Assembly (NCBI GenBank): GCA_021166815.1
Contig: JAJPEO010000343.1
Coordinates: 1 to 21,760, forward strand
Reading direction: 5' to 3'
Origin: Nocardioides sp.
GTDB taxonomy: Bacteria; Actinomycetota; Actinomycetes; Propionibacteriales; Nocardioidaceae
DNA: 21,760 bases
The notes beneath the pieces are model-generated. The model was not told the origin of the DNA. It did not search any database and was given only the letters and a program-made list of their open reading frames with translations. Position numbers and translations under genes: made by a program. This document shows, one piece after another, positions 1 through 6,308 of the stretch. Position 1 is the first letter of the stretch; every line of letters begins with the position of its first letter.

Positions 1-503
1 GGTGCCGGTGCTGGCGCTGGTGTCGGTGGGGGTGGCGCGGGACGGTCCTCGCCGACGGTGAGCGCGCCCGGCCGGGCGGGGCTCGGAGTGCGGAGCGCAG
101 CGGGGGCGCTGGCGCGGTCGGGCAGGGCCAGGCCCGCGAGCAGGTCGCGGGAGTCGCCGCCGGCCGCCGTCGCCGGAGCCGCGATCCCGGCCGCGAGGGC
201 CACGCCGCAGGCGACGAGCACCAGTCGCCGGGCCAGGCCGGCGTGTCCCGTGGGCACGTGGCCGAGCAGCAGGCCGCCGACGGTGTGGGTGGCCACGACC
301 CACAGCCACCCCGTCGCAGGGAGGAGGGCACCCGCGCAGAGGGCGACGAGCAGGTCGGAGAAGGCTGTCGCGCCAGGGTCGGTGAGGGGGGTTCCGGCCA
401 CCAGCGGCACCGCCTGCCACCAGCACCCGGCCGTCACGGCCGTGACGCCCAGCCACACCGCGAGGCAGCGCATTGGCGGCGCCGTCGTCATCTCCCGAGC
501 CAT
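1..503 (-). CDS. Hypothetical membrane protein, 3' end cut by window edge
   Basis: The frame reads leftwards from an ATG at 503 and is open to the window edge, so only about the first 167 residues are visible. The start is supported by a GAAAGG Shine-Dalgarno (515-510 on this strand) six bases upstream. The protein has three likely membrane segments (about residues 12-36, 47-70 and 90-112), then a polar stretch and a Pro/Ala-rich linker (PAPPPPTPAPAPAP) where the window ends. Membrane segments followed by such a linker often lead to an extracytoplasmic wall-binding domain such as LysM in actinobacteria, but that part is not in the window and this is a guess. The gene is divergent from the gene at 631 and shares a 127-bp intergenic region with it. 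Function is not recognised. Confidence 0.75.
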   Translation of the reverse strand, partial: MAREMTTAPPMRCLAVWLGVTAVTAGCWWQAVPLVAGTPLTDPGATAFSDLLVALCAGALLPATGWLWVVATHTVGGLLLGHVPTGHAGLARRLVLVACGVALAAGIAAPATAAGGDSRDLLAGLALPDRASAPAALRTPSPARPGALTVGEDRPAPPPPTPAPAPA

Positions 504-514
504 GGCGAACCTTT

Positions 515-534
515 CGTTTGCGTGCGTTTGCATG
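515..534. promoter_or_regulatory. Tandem 10-bp direct repeat in divergent intergenic region (possible operator)
   Basis: CGTTTGCGTG (515-524) is followed directly by CGTTTGCATG (525-534), nine of ten bases identical, and runs into the 8-bp palindrome TGCATGCA (529-536). The repeat sits just upstream of the ribosome binding site of the leftward gene, in a locally AT-richer patch. A period of one helical turn suits side-by-side binding of a small helix-turn-helix protein. BldC-type MerR-like regulators bind direct repeats in this way, but no regulator is encoded here and the assignment is speculative. Confidence 0.3.
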
Positions 535-618
535 CATCCATGCCCGTCGGCAGCCGAGCCAAACCCCGCCAACGCGAACATGCCCAATTCGTGGCTGGGA
601 GAGGGGACAGGGGGTTCG

Positions 619-624
619 TACGCT
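619..624 (+). promoter_or_regulatory. Candidate -10 element (TACGCT), leaderless start
   Basis: TACGCT fits the actinobacterial -10 pattern TAnnnT and lies six bases before the ATG at 631, which would place the transcription start at or next to the start codon. No convincing Shine-Dalgarno precedes the ATG, as expected for a leaderless mRNA. I see no clear -35 hexamer. Confidence 0.35.
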
Positions 625-630
625 CGCCAC

Positions 631-1167
631 ATGGGGTGGGAGGAACAGCTCTTCGACGTCTTCGACGACCTGGAGGGTCAGGCCCGGGCGCTCTGGGCGG
701 CAGACCGGGAGGCGGAGCTGGCCGACCGCGCCCACTCCGAGTACGCCTCGGTCACCCTCGCGAGCCGGCTGATGGCGTCGCTCGGCACGCAGGTGGACAT
801 CGAGGTGCGGAGCGTGGGTCGCGTCAGCGGGGAGGTCTCGCGCGTGGGTGCGGACTGGTGCCTGCTGGGTGCCGGCGGCCGGCAGTGGATCGTGTCCCTG
901 CCTGCCGTGGTCTGCGTCAGCGGCGCCGCGCCGCGCTCCGTGCCCGAGGTGGCGTGGTCGCCGGTGCACCGACTGACCATGTCGTCGGCCCTGCGCCGCC
1001 TGGCGGACTCAGGGCAGCGGTGCGTGGTGCGTCTCGTCGACGGCCGGGCCCCCGAGGGGCGCGTGCTCCGGGTCGGTGCGGACTTCCTCGAGCTGAGGAC
1101 GGCCGGCGACGAGCCCGTGCTCCTCGCGCGCGCCGCCGTGGTCGCGGTGCACTGCCAGGAGGCGTGA
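631..1167 (+). CDS. Conserved hypothetical protein, two small-barrel-like repeats (178 aa)
   Basis: The frame stays open far upstream, but the ATG at 631 begins a typical protein sequence (MGWEEQLFDVFDDLEGQA), while the upstream part is Arg/Ala/Ser-rich noise opposite the leftward gene. The protein opens with an acidic helical region (residues 1-45). Two related beta-rich segments follow, around residues 53-92 and 126-164, both carrying the pattern G-x-V-x-RVGAD-x-x-x-L followed by a hydrophobic V-x-L-x-A-V-V-x-V strand. This looks like an internal duplication of a small SH3/Sm-like barrel. No catalytic motif, signal peptide or membrane segment is visible. It converges on tatB with five bases between stop codons. 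Similar short proteins with this N-terminus are, from memory, common in actinobacteria, but I know of no assigned function. Confidence 0.75.
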   Translation: MGWEEQLFDVFDDLEGQARALWAADREAELADRAHSEYASVTLASRLMASLGTQVDIEVRSVGRVSGEVSRVGADWCLLGAGGRQWIVSLPAVVCVSGAAPRSVPEVAWSPVHRLTMSSALRRLADSGQRCVVRLVDGRAPEGRVLRVGADFLELRTAGDEPVLLARAAVVAVHCQEA

Positions 1168-1172
1168 GGAGG

Positions 1173-1499
1173 TCAGGTCGCCTCGACGTCGTACGGCGGC
1201 AGCTGGCCGACCGCGAGCGTGGCCGGCGCGGTCCGCTGCTCCTCCTGCTCCACCTCGGTCATCGCCTCGGCGAGGTGCTTGCGCACGATCACCCGCGGGT
1301 CGAGGTCGCGCAGCTCGAGGTCGGCGTAGTCGGGGCCGAGCTCGGTGCGCAGCTCGTCACGAGCGTTGGTCGCCATCTTGCGGGCCTGGCTCAGGAACCG
1401 GGCCGCCTGCCGGGCGAGGTCGGGCAGCCGGTCCGGGCCGAGGACCAGGACCGCCACCAGGGCGATCACGGCCAACTCCGTCAGGCTGACACCGAACAT
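1173..1499 (-). CDS. tatB: Sec-independent protein translocase subunit TatB
   Basis: The 108-aa protein has the TatA/B layout: a short N-terminal membrane helix (MFGVSLTELAVIALVAVLVL, about residues 5-20), the Gly-Pro hinge (LGPDRLPDLARQ), an amphipathic helix, and a charged acidic cytoplasmic tail. The N-terminal FGVSLTEL with a Glu in the helix is typical of TatB rather than TatA. TatB works with TatC at the membrane in recognising twin-arginine signal peptides and passing folded proteins to TatA. It is the last gene of the minus-strand operon, starting three bases after the mrp stop, and no strong Shine-Dalgarno is visible, so it may depend on translation of mrp. Linkage of tatB to mrp is known from Mycobacterium. 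Confidence 0.92.
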   Translation of the reverse strand: MFGVSLTELAVIALVAVLVLGPDRLPDLARQAARFLSQARKMATNARDELRTELGPDYADLELRDLDPRVIVRKHLAEAMTEVEQEEQRTAPATLAVGQLPPYDVEAT

Positions 1500-1502
1500 G
1501 GG

Positions 1503-2663
1503 TCAGAACTTACTGCTGGGCGTCAGTCCCAGTTGCATTCCGGCCAGGCCGCGTCCACGACCGGACAGGGTGCCGGCGATCCGCTCCAGCTCACGCGCCG
1601 CGGGGGAGCCCGGCTCGGCCTCGACGATCGGCTTGCCCACGTCGCCGCCCTCGCGCAGTGCGACCTCGAGCGGGATCGTGCCGAGGAGCGGGACGTCGTA
1701 GCCGAACCGCTGCGACAGGGTCCGCGCGACGCGCTCGCCACCGCCGGCGCCGAAGACCTCCAGGCGGTGGTCGTCCTCGGGCGGGCAGTGGGGGCAGGGC
1801 AGGTAGCTCATGTTCTCGACCACGCCCACGACGCGCTGGTGCATCATCGAGGCCATCGTGCCGGCGCGCTCGGCGACCTCGGCAGCCGCCTCCTGCGGGG
1901 TGGTGACGACGACGACCTCGGCGTTGGGCAGGTGCTGGCCCAGCGAGATCGCGACGTCGCCGGTGCCGGGCGGGAGGTCGAGGAGCAGCGCGTCGAGGTC
2001 GCCCCAGTAGACGTCGGCCAGCATCTGGACCAGGGCCCGGTCGAGCATCGGGCCGCGCCACGCGACGACCTGGTCGCGTCGCGGCTTGAGCATGCCGATG
2101 GAGATCACCGAGACACCGCTGGCGGTGGGCACGGGCATGATCAGGTCGTCGACCTGGGTGGGCCGGGAGTCGGCGACGCCGAGCATCGCGGGGACCGAGT
2201 GGCCGTAGATGTCGGCGTCGACGATGCCGACCTTGAGGCCCGAGCGCGCCATCGCCAGGGCGAGGTTGACGGTGACCGACGACTTGCCCACGCCGCCCTT
2301 GCCGCTGGCGATCGCGTAGACCTTCGTCAGGTTGCCGGGCTGGGCGAACGGGATCTCGCGCTGGGCGCGGCCGTCGCTGAGCACCTCGCGCAGCTGGGCG
2401 CGCTGCTCGGTGGACATCACGCCGAGGGTGAGGTCGACCCGGGTGACGCCCTCGAGGCCCTGGACCGCCGCGGTCACGTCGCGGTTGATCGTGTCCTTGA
2501 GGGGACAGCCCGCCACGGTGAGCAGCACCTCCACCGCCACGACGCCGTCGGGGGAGACCTCCACGGAGTCGACCATCCCCAGCTCGGTGATCGGGCGCTT
2601 GATCTCGGGGTCGTTGACGGTCGCGAGAGCGGCCTGTACCTGCTCGGCGGTGGGGATGCTCAT
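1503..2663 (-). CDS. mrp: Mrp/NBP35-family P-loop ATPase, iron-sulfur cluster carrier
   Basis: The 386-aa protein matches the full family layout. Residues 1-90 form a MIP18/DUF59-type domain (NDPEIKRPITELGM; AGCPLKD). The deviant Walker A is GKGGVGKSS at 121-129, followed by VDADIYGHS (148-156), the Walker B-like LLLDLPPGTGD (227-237), and the C-terminal CPHC pair at 290-293, which holds a bridging Fe-S cluster between subunits in homologues. The family (ApbC, Nbp35, Ind1) binds and transfers 4Fe-4S clusters in the cytoplasm, with the MIP18 domain probably helping hand-over. It starts ten bases after the DUF1003 stop. No strong Shine-Dalgarno is visible, but the protein begins cleanly at MSIPTAEQV. 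All key residues are present, so it should be active. Confidence 0.95.
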   Translation of the reverse strand: MSIPTAEQVQAALATVNDPEIKRPITELGMVDSVEVSPDGVVAVEVLLTVAGCPLKDTINRDVTAAVQGLEGVTRVDLTLGVMSTEQRAQLREVLSDGRAQREIPFAQPGNLTKVYAIASGKGGVGKSSVTVNLALAMARSGLKVGIVDADIYGHSVPAMLGVADSRPTQVDDLIMPVPTASGVSVISIGMLKPRRDQVVAWRGPMLDRALVQMLADVYWGDLDALLLDLPPGTGDVAISLGQHLPNAEVVVVTTPQEAAAEVAERAGTMASMMHQRVVGVVENMSYLPCPHCPPEDDHRLEVFGAGGGERVARTLSQRFGYDVPLLGTIPLEVALREGGDVGKPIVEAEPGSPAARELERIAGTLSGRGRGLAGMQLGLTPSSKF

Positions 2664-2673
2664 GAGCCCGAGT

Positions 2674-3210
2674 CTACGAGCCGCTCGCGCGCTCCCCGGC
2701 GGCAGGCTCTGCCGCGGGATCCTCCTGCGGCCGGGAGAGCTCCTCGATGTCGCCGAGCAGGCCGCGCAGCTCCGAGCGGAGGAAGTCCCGGGTGGCCACC
2801 TCGCCCACCGCCATGCGCAGCGAGGCGACCTCGCGGGCCAGGAACTCCATGTCTGCGTGGGCTCGGGCGTTGGCCTGCCGGTCCTGCTCGGCCACCACCT
2901 TGTCGCGCTGCTCCTGGCGGTTCTGGGCGAGCAGGATCAGGGGGGCGGCGTACGAGGCCTGGAGGCTGAGCATCAGCGTCAGCAGCATGAAGGGCCACTG
3001 GTCGAAGCGCAGGTCCGACGGCGCGAGGAGGTTCCAGGCGATCCAGACCAGGACGAAGATGGTCATCCACAGCAGGAACCGCGCGGTGCCCATGTAGCGG
3101 GCGAAGCTCTCGGCGAAGACACCGAACGCGTCGGCGTCGTACGACGGGCGCCGCACGAGGTGGCGGCGCGTGTCGCGAGGCGTGTCGAGGCGGATGCGAC
3201 GCTCGCTCAT
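2674..3210 (-). CDS. DUF1003 family membrane protein (178 aa)
   Basis: The protein starts at the ATG at 3210, sharing four bases (ATGA) with the stop of the upstream gene. The frame continues further upstream, but only as the antisense-like shadow of that gene. Features are a cytoplasmic N-terminus rich in Arg, DAFGVFAESFARYMGT (27-42), a first membrane helix at about 44-62 (FLLWMTIFVLVWIAWNLL), a second at about 74-96 ending SYAAPLILLAQNRQEQRDK, and a long charged helical tail with an acidic end. This is the DUF1003 pattern: two helices separated by a short loop and the conserved S/A-P-LILLAQNR-Q motif. Function is unknown. The gene pairs with an MgtE-N/CBS gene as in mycobacteria (Rv1231c/Rv1232c), which suggests a shared role at the membrane. 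Confidence 0.9.
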   Translation of the reverse strand: MSERRIRLDTPRDTRRHLVRRPSYDADAFGVFAESFARYMGTARFLLWMTIFVLVWIAWNLLAPSDLRFDQWPFMLLTLMLSLQASYAAPLILLAQNRQEQRDKVVAEQDRQANARAHADMEFLAREVASLRMAVGEVATRDFLRSELRGLLGDIEELSRPQEDPAAEPAAGERASGS

Positions 3211-4475
3211 GCGCCACCACCCGGCCGGTTGCCCAGGCGCGCGGCGTGGTCGCGCCAGCCCTCCGGGAGCATGTGGTCGAGCAGGTCGTCGACGGTCACC
3301 GCCCCGAGGAGGCGCCCCTCGTCGTCGACCACGGGCGCGGCCACGAGGTTGTAGGTGGCCAGGTGGGCCGCCACCTGGTCGATGGTGGAGTCGGGGCGCA
3401 GCGGGTCCATCGACTCGTCCAGCGCGGCGGCGACGAGGGTGGAGGGGGGCTCGCGCAGCAGCCGCTGGATGTGGGCGACACCGAGCAGACGACCCGTCGG
3501 CGTCTCCAGCGGCTGGCGGCACACGTAGACCAGTGCGGCGAGCGAGGGGGTCAGGTCGGGGTTGCGGACGTGGGCCAGCGCGTCGGCGATGGTCGCGTCG
3601 GGGGAGAGGATGACCGGCTCCGGAGTCATCATGGCGCCGGCGGTGTCCTCGTGGTAGCTCATCAGCCGCCTGACGTCCTCGGCCTCCTCCGGTTCCATCA
3701 GCCCCAGCAGCGTCGCCGCCGTCTCCGGGTTGAGGTCCGCGATGAGGTCGGCCGCGTCGTCGGGCGACATCTCCTCCAGCACGTCCGCGGCGCGCTCGGA
3801 GTCGAGGTGCTCCAGGATCTCGACCTGGTCCTCCTCGGGCAGCTCCTCGAGGACGTCGGCCAGGCGCTCGTCGTCGAGGGCTGCCACGACCGCGGAGCGG
3901 CGCTCGGGAGGCAGGTCGTGGATCATGTGGGCCGCGTCGGCAGGACGCATCTCGTTGAGGGCGGCCGCGAGGTGCGTGGCGCCCTGGGTGTCCTCGCGGC
4001 GGGTCAGCCCCGACACGTTGCTCCAGGCGGCCACGTGGGTCTGGCCGCGGCGCCGGAAGCCCTTGCTGGGCTCCTGCACGGCCACGCGCGAGAGGACCCA
4101 GTCGCGGTTGCGGGCCTGCTCCATGGCCACGTCGTAGACGGTGCCGGTGACGCCCGAGTCGCGGATGGTCACGGTGCGGTCGAGCATCTGCCCGATCACC
4201 AGGGTCTCGGTCGAGCGCTGCTCGAAGCGGCGCATGTTGAGCAGGCCCGTGGTGTGCACCTGCCCGCTCTCGATCGCGGTGACCCGGGTCATCGGGACGA
4301 AGATCCGACGGCGACCGAAGACCTCGGCCACCATGCCGAGCACGCGCGGCTGGCTCGTCTCGGTCCGCAGCGCGACCACGAGGTCGCGCACCTTGGCGAC
4401 CTGGTCCCCCTGGGGGTCGAAGATCGGCAGGCCGACGAGCCGGGCCACGAAGACTCGGGTCGGTGTGGTGCTCAC
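3207..4475 (-). CDS. PRC-barrel/MgtE-N/CBS-domain protein lacking the transporter membrane domain
   Basis: The 422-aa protein has N-terminal beta-rich PRC-barrel-like repeats (about 1-130: LPIFDPQGDQVAKVRDLVV, then LDRTVTIRDSGVTGTVYDV). An MgtE-N helical repeat domain follows (about 165-275), with serial ADVLEELPEEDQ / ADVLEEMSPDDAADLIADL units and the MgtE signature YHEDTAGAMMTPE, and then a pair of CBS domains to the C-terminus. In MgtE these regions sense Mg2+ and gate the channel, but the five-helix channel domain is absent here. The start is uncertain: GTG at 4484 is possible, but GTG at 4475 lies seven bases after a TAnnnT element and gives MSTTPTRVFVARL. It is first in a minus-strand operon with DUF1003, mrp and tatB. 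A role as a soluble Mg2+/nucleotide-responsive regulator is inference. Confidence 0.87.
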   Translation of the reverse strand: MSTTPTRVFVARLVGLPIFDPQGDQVAKVRDLVVALRTETSQPRVLGMVAEVFGRRRIFVPMTRVTAIESGQVHTTGLLNMRRFEQRSTETLVIGQMLDRTVTIRDSGVTGTVYDVAMEQARNRDWVLSRVAVQEPSKGFRRRGQTHVAAWSNVSGLTRREDTQGATHLAAALNEMRPADAAHMIHDLPPERRSAVVAALDDERLADVLEELPEEDQVEILEHLDSERAADVLEEMSPDDAADLIADLNPETAATLLGLMEPEEAEDVRRLMSYHEDTAGAMMTPEPVILSPDATIADALAHVRNPDLTPSLAALVYVCRQPLETPTGRLLGVAHIQRLLREPPSTLVAAALDESMDPLRPDSTIDQVAAHLATYNLVAAPVVDDEGRLLGAVTVDDLLDHMLPEGWRDHAARLGNRPGGGA

Positions 4476-4482
4476 GCCGGAC

Positions 4483-4488
4483 ACGGTA
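4483..4488 (-). promoter_or_regulatory. Candidate -10 element (TACCGT) for the minus-strand operon
   Basis: On the minus strand TACCGT (TAnnnT) ends seven bases before the GTG at 4475, the spacing expected for a leaderless transcript. The longer alternative start at 4484 would overlap this element. No -35 hexamer and no Shine-Dalgarno stand out nearby. Confidence 0.33.
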
Positions 4489-4558
4489 GCGCCATCGGGG
4501 CGTCCGGGACGGTACGCCGGGCGCCTTCGCCGGAGTGGGTCGTCGCGCCCCGATGGGT

Positions 4559-4564
4559 TACCCT
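4559..4564 (+). promoter_or_regulatory. Candidate -10 element (TACCCT) for the EEP gene
   Basis: TACCCT fits TAnnnT, lies within a short inverted repeat (GGGT-T-ACCC, 4555-4563), and is about 50 bases upstream of the TTG start at 4614. A transcript starting near 4571 would begin with the hairpin listed at 4571-4591. There is no clear -35 hexamer, so support is modest. Confidence 0.3.
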
Positions 4565-4570
4565 GACCAG

Positions 4571-4591
4571 GCCCCGCAGTGCAGGCGGGGC
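4571..4591 (+). promoter_or_regulatory. Perfect 7-bp hairpin in the 5' leader of the EEP gene
   Basis: GCCCCGC (4571-4577) and GCGGGGC (4585-4591) are perfect inverted complements around the 7-base loop AGTGCAG. The hairpin ends seven bases before the GGAGGG ribosome binding site (4599-4604). It could be a 5' mRNA stabiliser, an operator, or a terminator for upstream read-through. I compared it mentally with known actinobacterial riboswitch cores, including the c-di-AMP ydaO type, and saw no match. Confidence 0.35.
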
Positions 4592-4613
4592 ATCACACGG
4601 AGGGTGTGCGTCC

Positions 4614-5711
4614 TTGGGTTCACATCGCGCACCACGGCGCCGACGTGCCCCTGCGATCGCGCCGTGGCGGCTGCTGGTCCCGGCCGTCATGGTCACGGGG
4701 CTCCTCGTGATGTCCATGATCCTCGTGCCGCGCGACGCCGACGTGGACTCCAGCGCCGCCATCGCGGCGCGTGCCGGCGCCGGCCACCACGCCGCCGAGG
4801 CCTCCCGCAGCTTCGTCCGCACCCCGAAGGCCCGCAAGCAGGCGCGCGCGGTGCCGTTCGACTCGGCCCAGGCGCGCCTGGCCGTCCAGCGCATCGCCGA
4901 GCGCAAGGCCCGCGAGGTGGCCCGACGCAAGCGGCTGCGCCGCCTGGCCCGCATCGCGGCCATGAAGAAGACCTCCACCTTCCGCGTGGGCGCGCTCAAC
5001 GTCCTCGGCAGCCAGCACACCCGTGGCAAGGGCGGGTACGGCCCCGGCCCGGAGCGGATGGCGATCTCGTCCGGCATCATCATGGCTCGCGGTGTCGACG
5101 TCGTCACGCTGTCGGAGGTCCAGGACGACCAGCTCCCGGTGCTCCTCAACCGGCTCGGCGGCTACCAGGTCTGGCCGCAGCACGCGCTGGGCCGCAACGG
5201 GCAGCGCCTGCAGATCGCCTGGCGCTCGTCGCAGTTCGAGATGCTCGACGGCGGGTCGGTCACCTACACGTTCGCCAGCCAGGCGATCCCCATGCCCTAC
5301 GTCCTGCTCAAGGACCGCAGCACCGGCGCCCAGTTCTGGGTGATCTCCGTCCACCTCTCGGCCGGCGGGCTGGAGGCCCAGCGCGACTCCGGCACGGCCG
5401 TGGCCATCTCGTTGATGCGGCGCCTCATGGCGACCAACGGCAAGCCGGTGATCATCGGTGGCGACGTCAACGAGCACGAGGAGTTCTTCTACAAGGTCTG
5501 TGGTGCGCTGGGCTTCATGGGCGCCAACGGCGGCGGCCCCGGCTGTGCCCTCCCGCCGCGCCCGCTGCGTGTCGACTGGATCATGGGCGGCGGAGGTGCT
5601 GGGGTGAACTTCTCCGGCTACGTCCAGGACGGTTCCACCTTGGCGCGGGCCAGCGACCACTACTTCATCCACGCCGACGTCAGCGTGGTCGACCCGGGAG
5701 GCACTCCGTGA
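4614..5711 (+). CDS. Membrane-anchored endonuclease/exonuclease/phosphatase (EEP) family protein
   Basis: The start is set at TTG 4614 because a strong GGAGGG (4599-4604) lies nine bases upstream and the product begins MGSHRAPRRRRAP. The 365-aa protein has one N-terminal membrane segment (about 18-36, LLVPAVMVTGLLVMSMILV), an Arg/Lys-rich linker to about 120, then an extracytoplasmic EEP (DNase I-like) domain. Expected active-site residues are visible: N129 in ALNVLGSQHT, E168 in LSEVQ, H247 in SVHLS, D284 and N286 in GGDVNEH, D321 in RVDWI, and D348-H349 in SDH. Members hydrolyse phosphodiester or phosphomonoester bonds with a divalent metal; the substrate may be nucleic acid, sphingomyelin or inositol phosphate. 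It overlaps the following lipoprotein gene by four bases and has a paralogous domain at the end of the 998-aa protein downstream. Confidence 0.88.
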   Translation: MGSHRAPRRRRAPAIAPWRLLVPAVMVTGLLVMSMILVPRDADVDSSAAIAARAGAGHHAAEASRSFVRTPKARKQARAVPFDSAQARLAVQRIAERKAREVARRKRLRRLARIAAMKKTSTFRVGALNVLGSQHTRGKGGYGPGPERMAISSGIIMARGVDVVTLSEVQDDQLPVLLNRLGGYQVWPQHALGRNGQRLQIAWRSSQFEMLDGGSVTYTFASQAIPMPYVLLKDRSTGAQFWVISVHLSAGGLEAQRDSGTAVAISLMRRLMATNGKPVIIGGDVNEHEEFFYKVCGALGFMGANGGGPGCALPPRPLRVDWIMGGGGAGVNFSGYVQDGSTLARASDHYFIHADVSVVDPGGTP

Positions 5712-6148
5712 CCGTGCACACTTCCCACCCCGTCTCCTCCCGTCGCCGCGCACTGGCGGTCCCCGCTGCGCTGCTGGCGCTGGGCCTGGTGCTCACCGGC
5801 TGCTCCGACGAGGAGGGGCCCGACGCGGCCAAGGACCCGGGCCCGGCATCGCAGTCCCCGTCCTCCCCCCCGCCCGCGAGCCCGACGGAGCCCGCTGGGC
5901 GGACCGACCCGGCGTGCGCCGAGGTGTGGGTGGTCGGCCAGGCGCTCCCCAAGCCCTACCGCGGGTGCTTCGACGTCGATCGCGAGCGCTGGGTCGAGCC
6001 CGATGTCTACCAATGTTCGTCGGGTCAGCGGATCGTGACGTACGGTCGTACCTTCTACGCCGTGCAGAACCGGGAAGTCGTCGAGACCGACGGACCCCGG
6101 TCGCGGGACCAGAGGTTCCGCTCCCTCATGGCGACGTGTGGGGCCTGA
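5708..6148 (+). CDS. Small secreted lipoprotein, function unknown (146 aa)
   Basis: Translation starts at GTG 5708, four bases inside the end of the EEP gene (GTGA overlap), so the two are probably translationally coupled. The N-terminus is a lipoprotein signal: basic residues (SSRRRALAV), a hydrophobic stretch, and the lipobox LTGC with the lipidated Cys near residue 35. A Pro/Ser/Ala-rich spacer follows to about residue 70, then a small domain with four Cys (DPACAEVW, YRGCFDV, VYQCSSG, MATCGA) that could form two disulfides. The mature domain resembles no family I can name. Its coupling with the EEP gene suggests it works beside it at the outer membrane surface, perhaps as a cofactor or inhibitor; this is inference only. 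Confidence 0.8.
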   Translation: MTVHTSHPVSSRRRALAVPAALLALGLVLTGCSDEEGPDAAKDPGPASQSPSSPPPASPTEPAGRTDPACAEVWVVGQALPKPYRGCFDVDRERWVEPDVYQCSSGQRIVTYGRTFYAVQNREVVETDGPRSRDQRFRSLMATCGA

Positions 6149-6164
6149 GCAACGCCGCTCGGCC
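6142..6164 (+). terminator. Hairpin overlapping the lipoprotein stop codon (candidate terminator)
   Basis: GGCC-T-GAGC (6142-6150) pairs with GCTCGGCC (6157-6164) around the loop AACGCC, giving eight base pairs with one bulged T. The TGA stop (6146-6148) lies within the stem. No U tract follows, which is usual in high-GC actinobacteria. The 144 bases from here to the next gene carry a promoter-like element and no other gene. Confidence 0.35.
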
Positions 6165-6196
6165 GTTCCCGCGCGCAGCAGCACTCGTGGTGAGCA

Positions 6197-6225
6197 TGTG
6201 ACCAGAGTGACAAATGAGATACAGT
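6197..6225 (+). promoter_or_regulatory. Candidate promoter for the PLD/RCC1 operon
   Basis: TGTGAC (6197-6202) and TACAGT (6220-6225) are separated by 17 bases, within the most AT-rich patch of the intergenic region. The -10 fits TAnnnT; the -35 is only a partial match to TTGACA. A start near 6232 would leave a leader of about 77 bases before the GTG at 6309. Confidence 0.4.
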
Positions 6226-6308
6226 AACCAGCCGCGCGTCGTGCTCGGGCCACTACGCCATCTTCGACGCCGCTGACACCATCGATGAAGTTTGTGGGGA
6301 CACCAGTC

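Noticed and set aside
58..630. Upstream part of the open frame that contains the 631-1167 gene.
   Set aside because: It lies opposite the leftward membrane-protein gene and across the divergent regulatory region, and its translation has no protein-like character.
243..2969. A 908-codon open frame on the plus strand.
   Set aside because: It runs antisense through tatB, mrp and part of DUF1003 and is a His/Arg/Gly/Asp-rich product of high-GC codon periodicity, with no domain sense.
3211..3522. Upstream extension of the DUF1003 frame to 3522.
   Set aside because: The extension is antisense-like Arg/Pro-rich sequence within the MgtE-N/CBS coding region; ATG 3210 gives the family-typical N-terminus and an ATGA overlap.
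4545..4613. Possible riboswitch (for example c-di-AMP type) upstream of the EEP gene.
   Set aside because: Only one simple 7-bp hairpin is present; the conserved core segments of known actinobacterial riboswitches were not seen and the leader is too short.
6285..6308. ATG at 6285 as the start of the PLD gene.
   Set aside because: It has no ribosome binding site and adds MKFVGTPV before a signal peptide that is complete from GTG 6309; it cannot be fully excluded.
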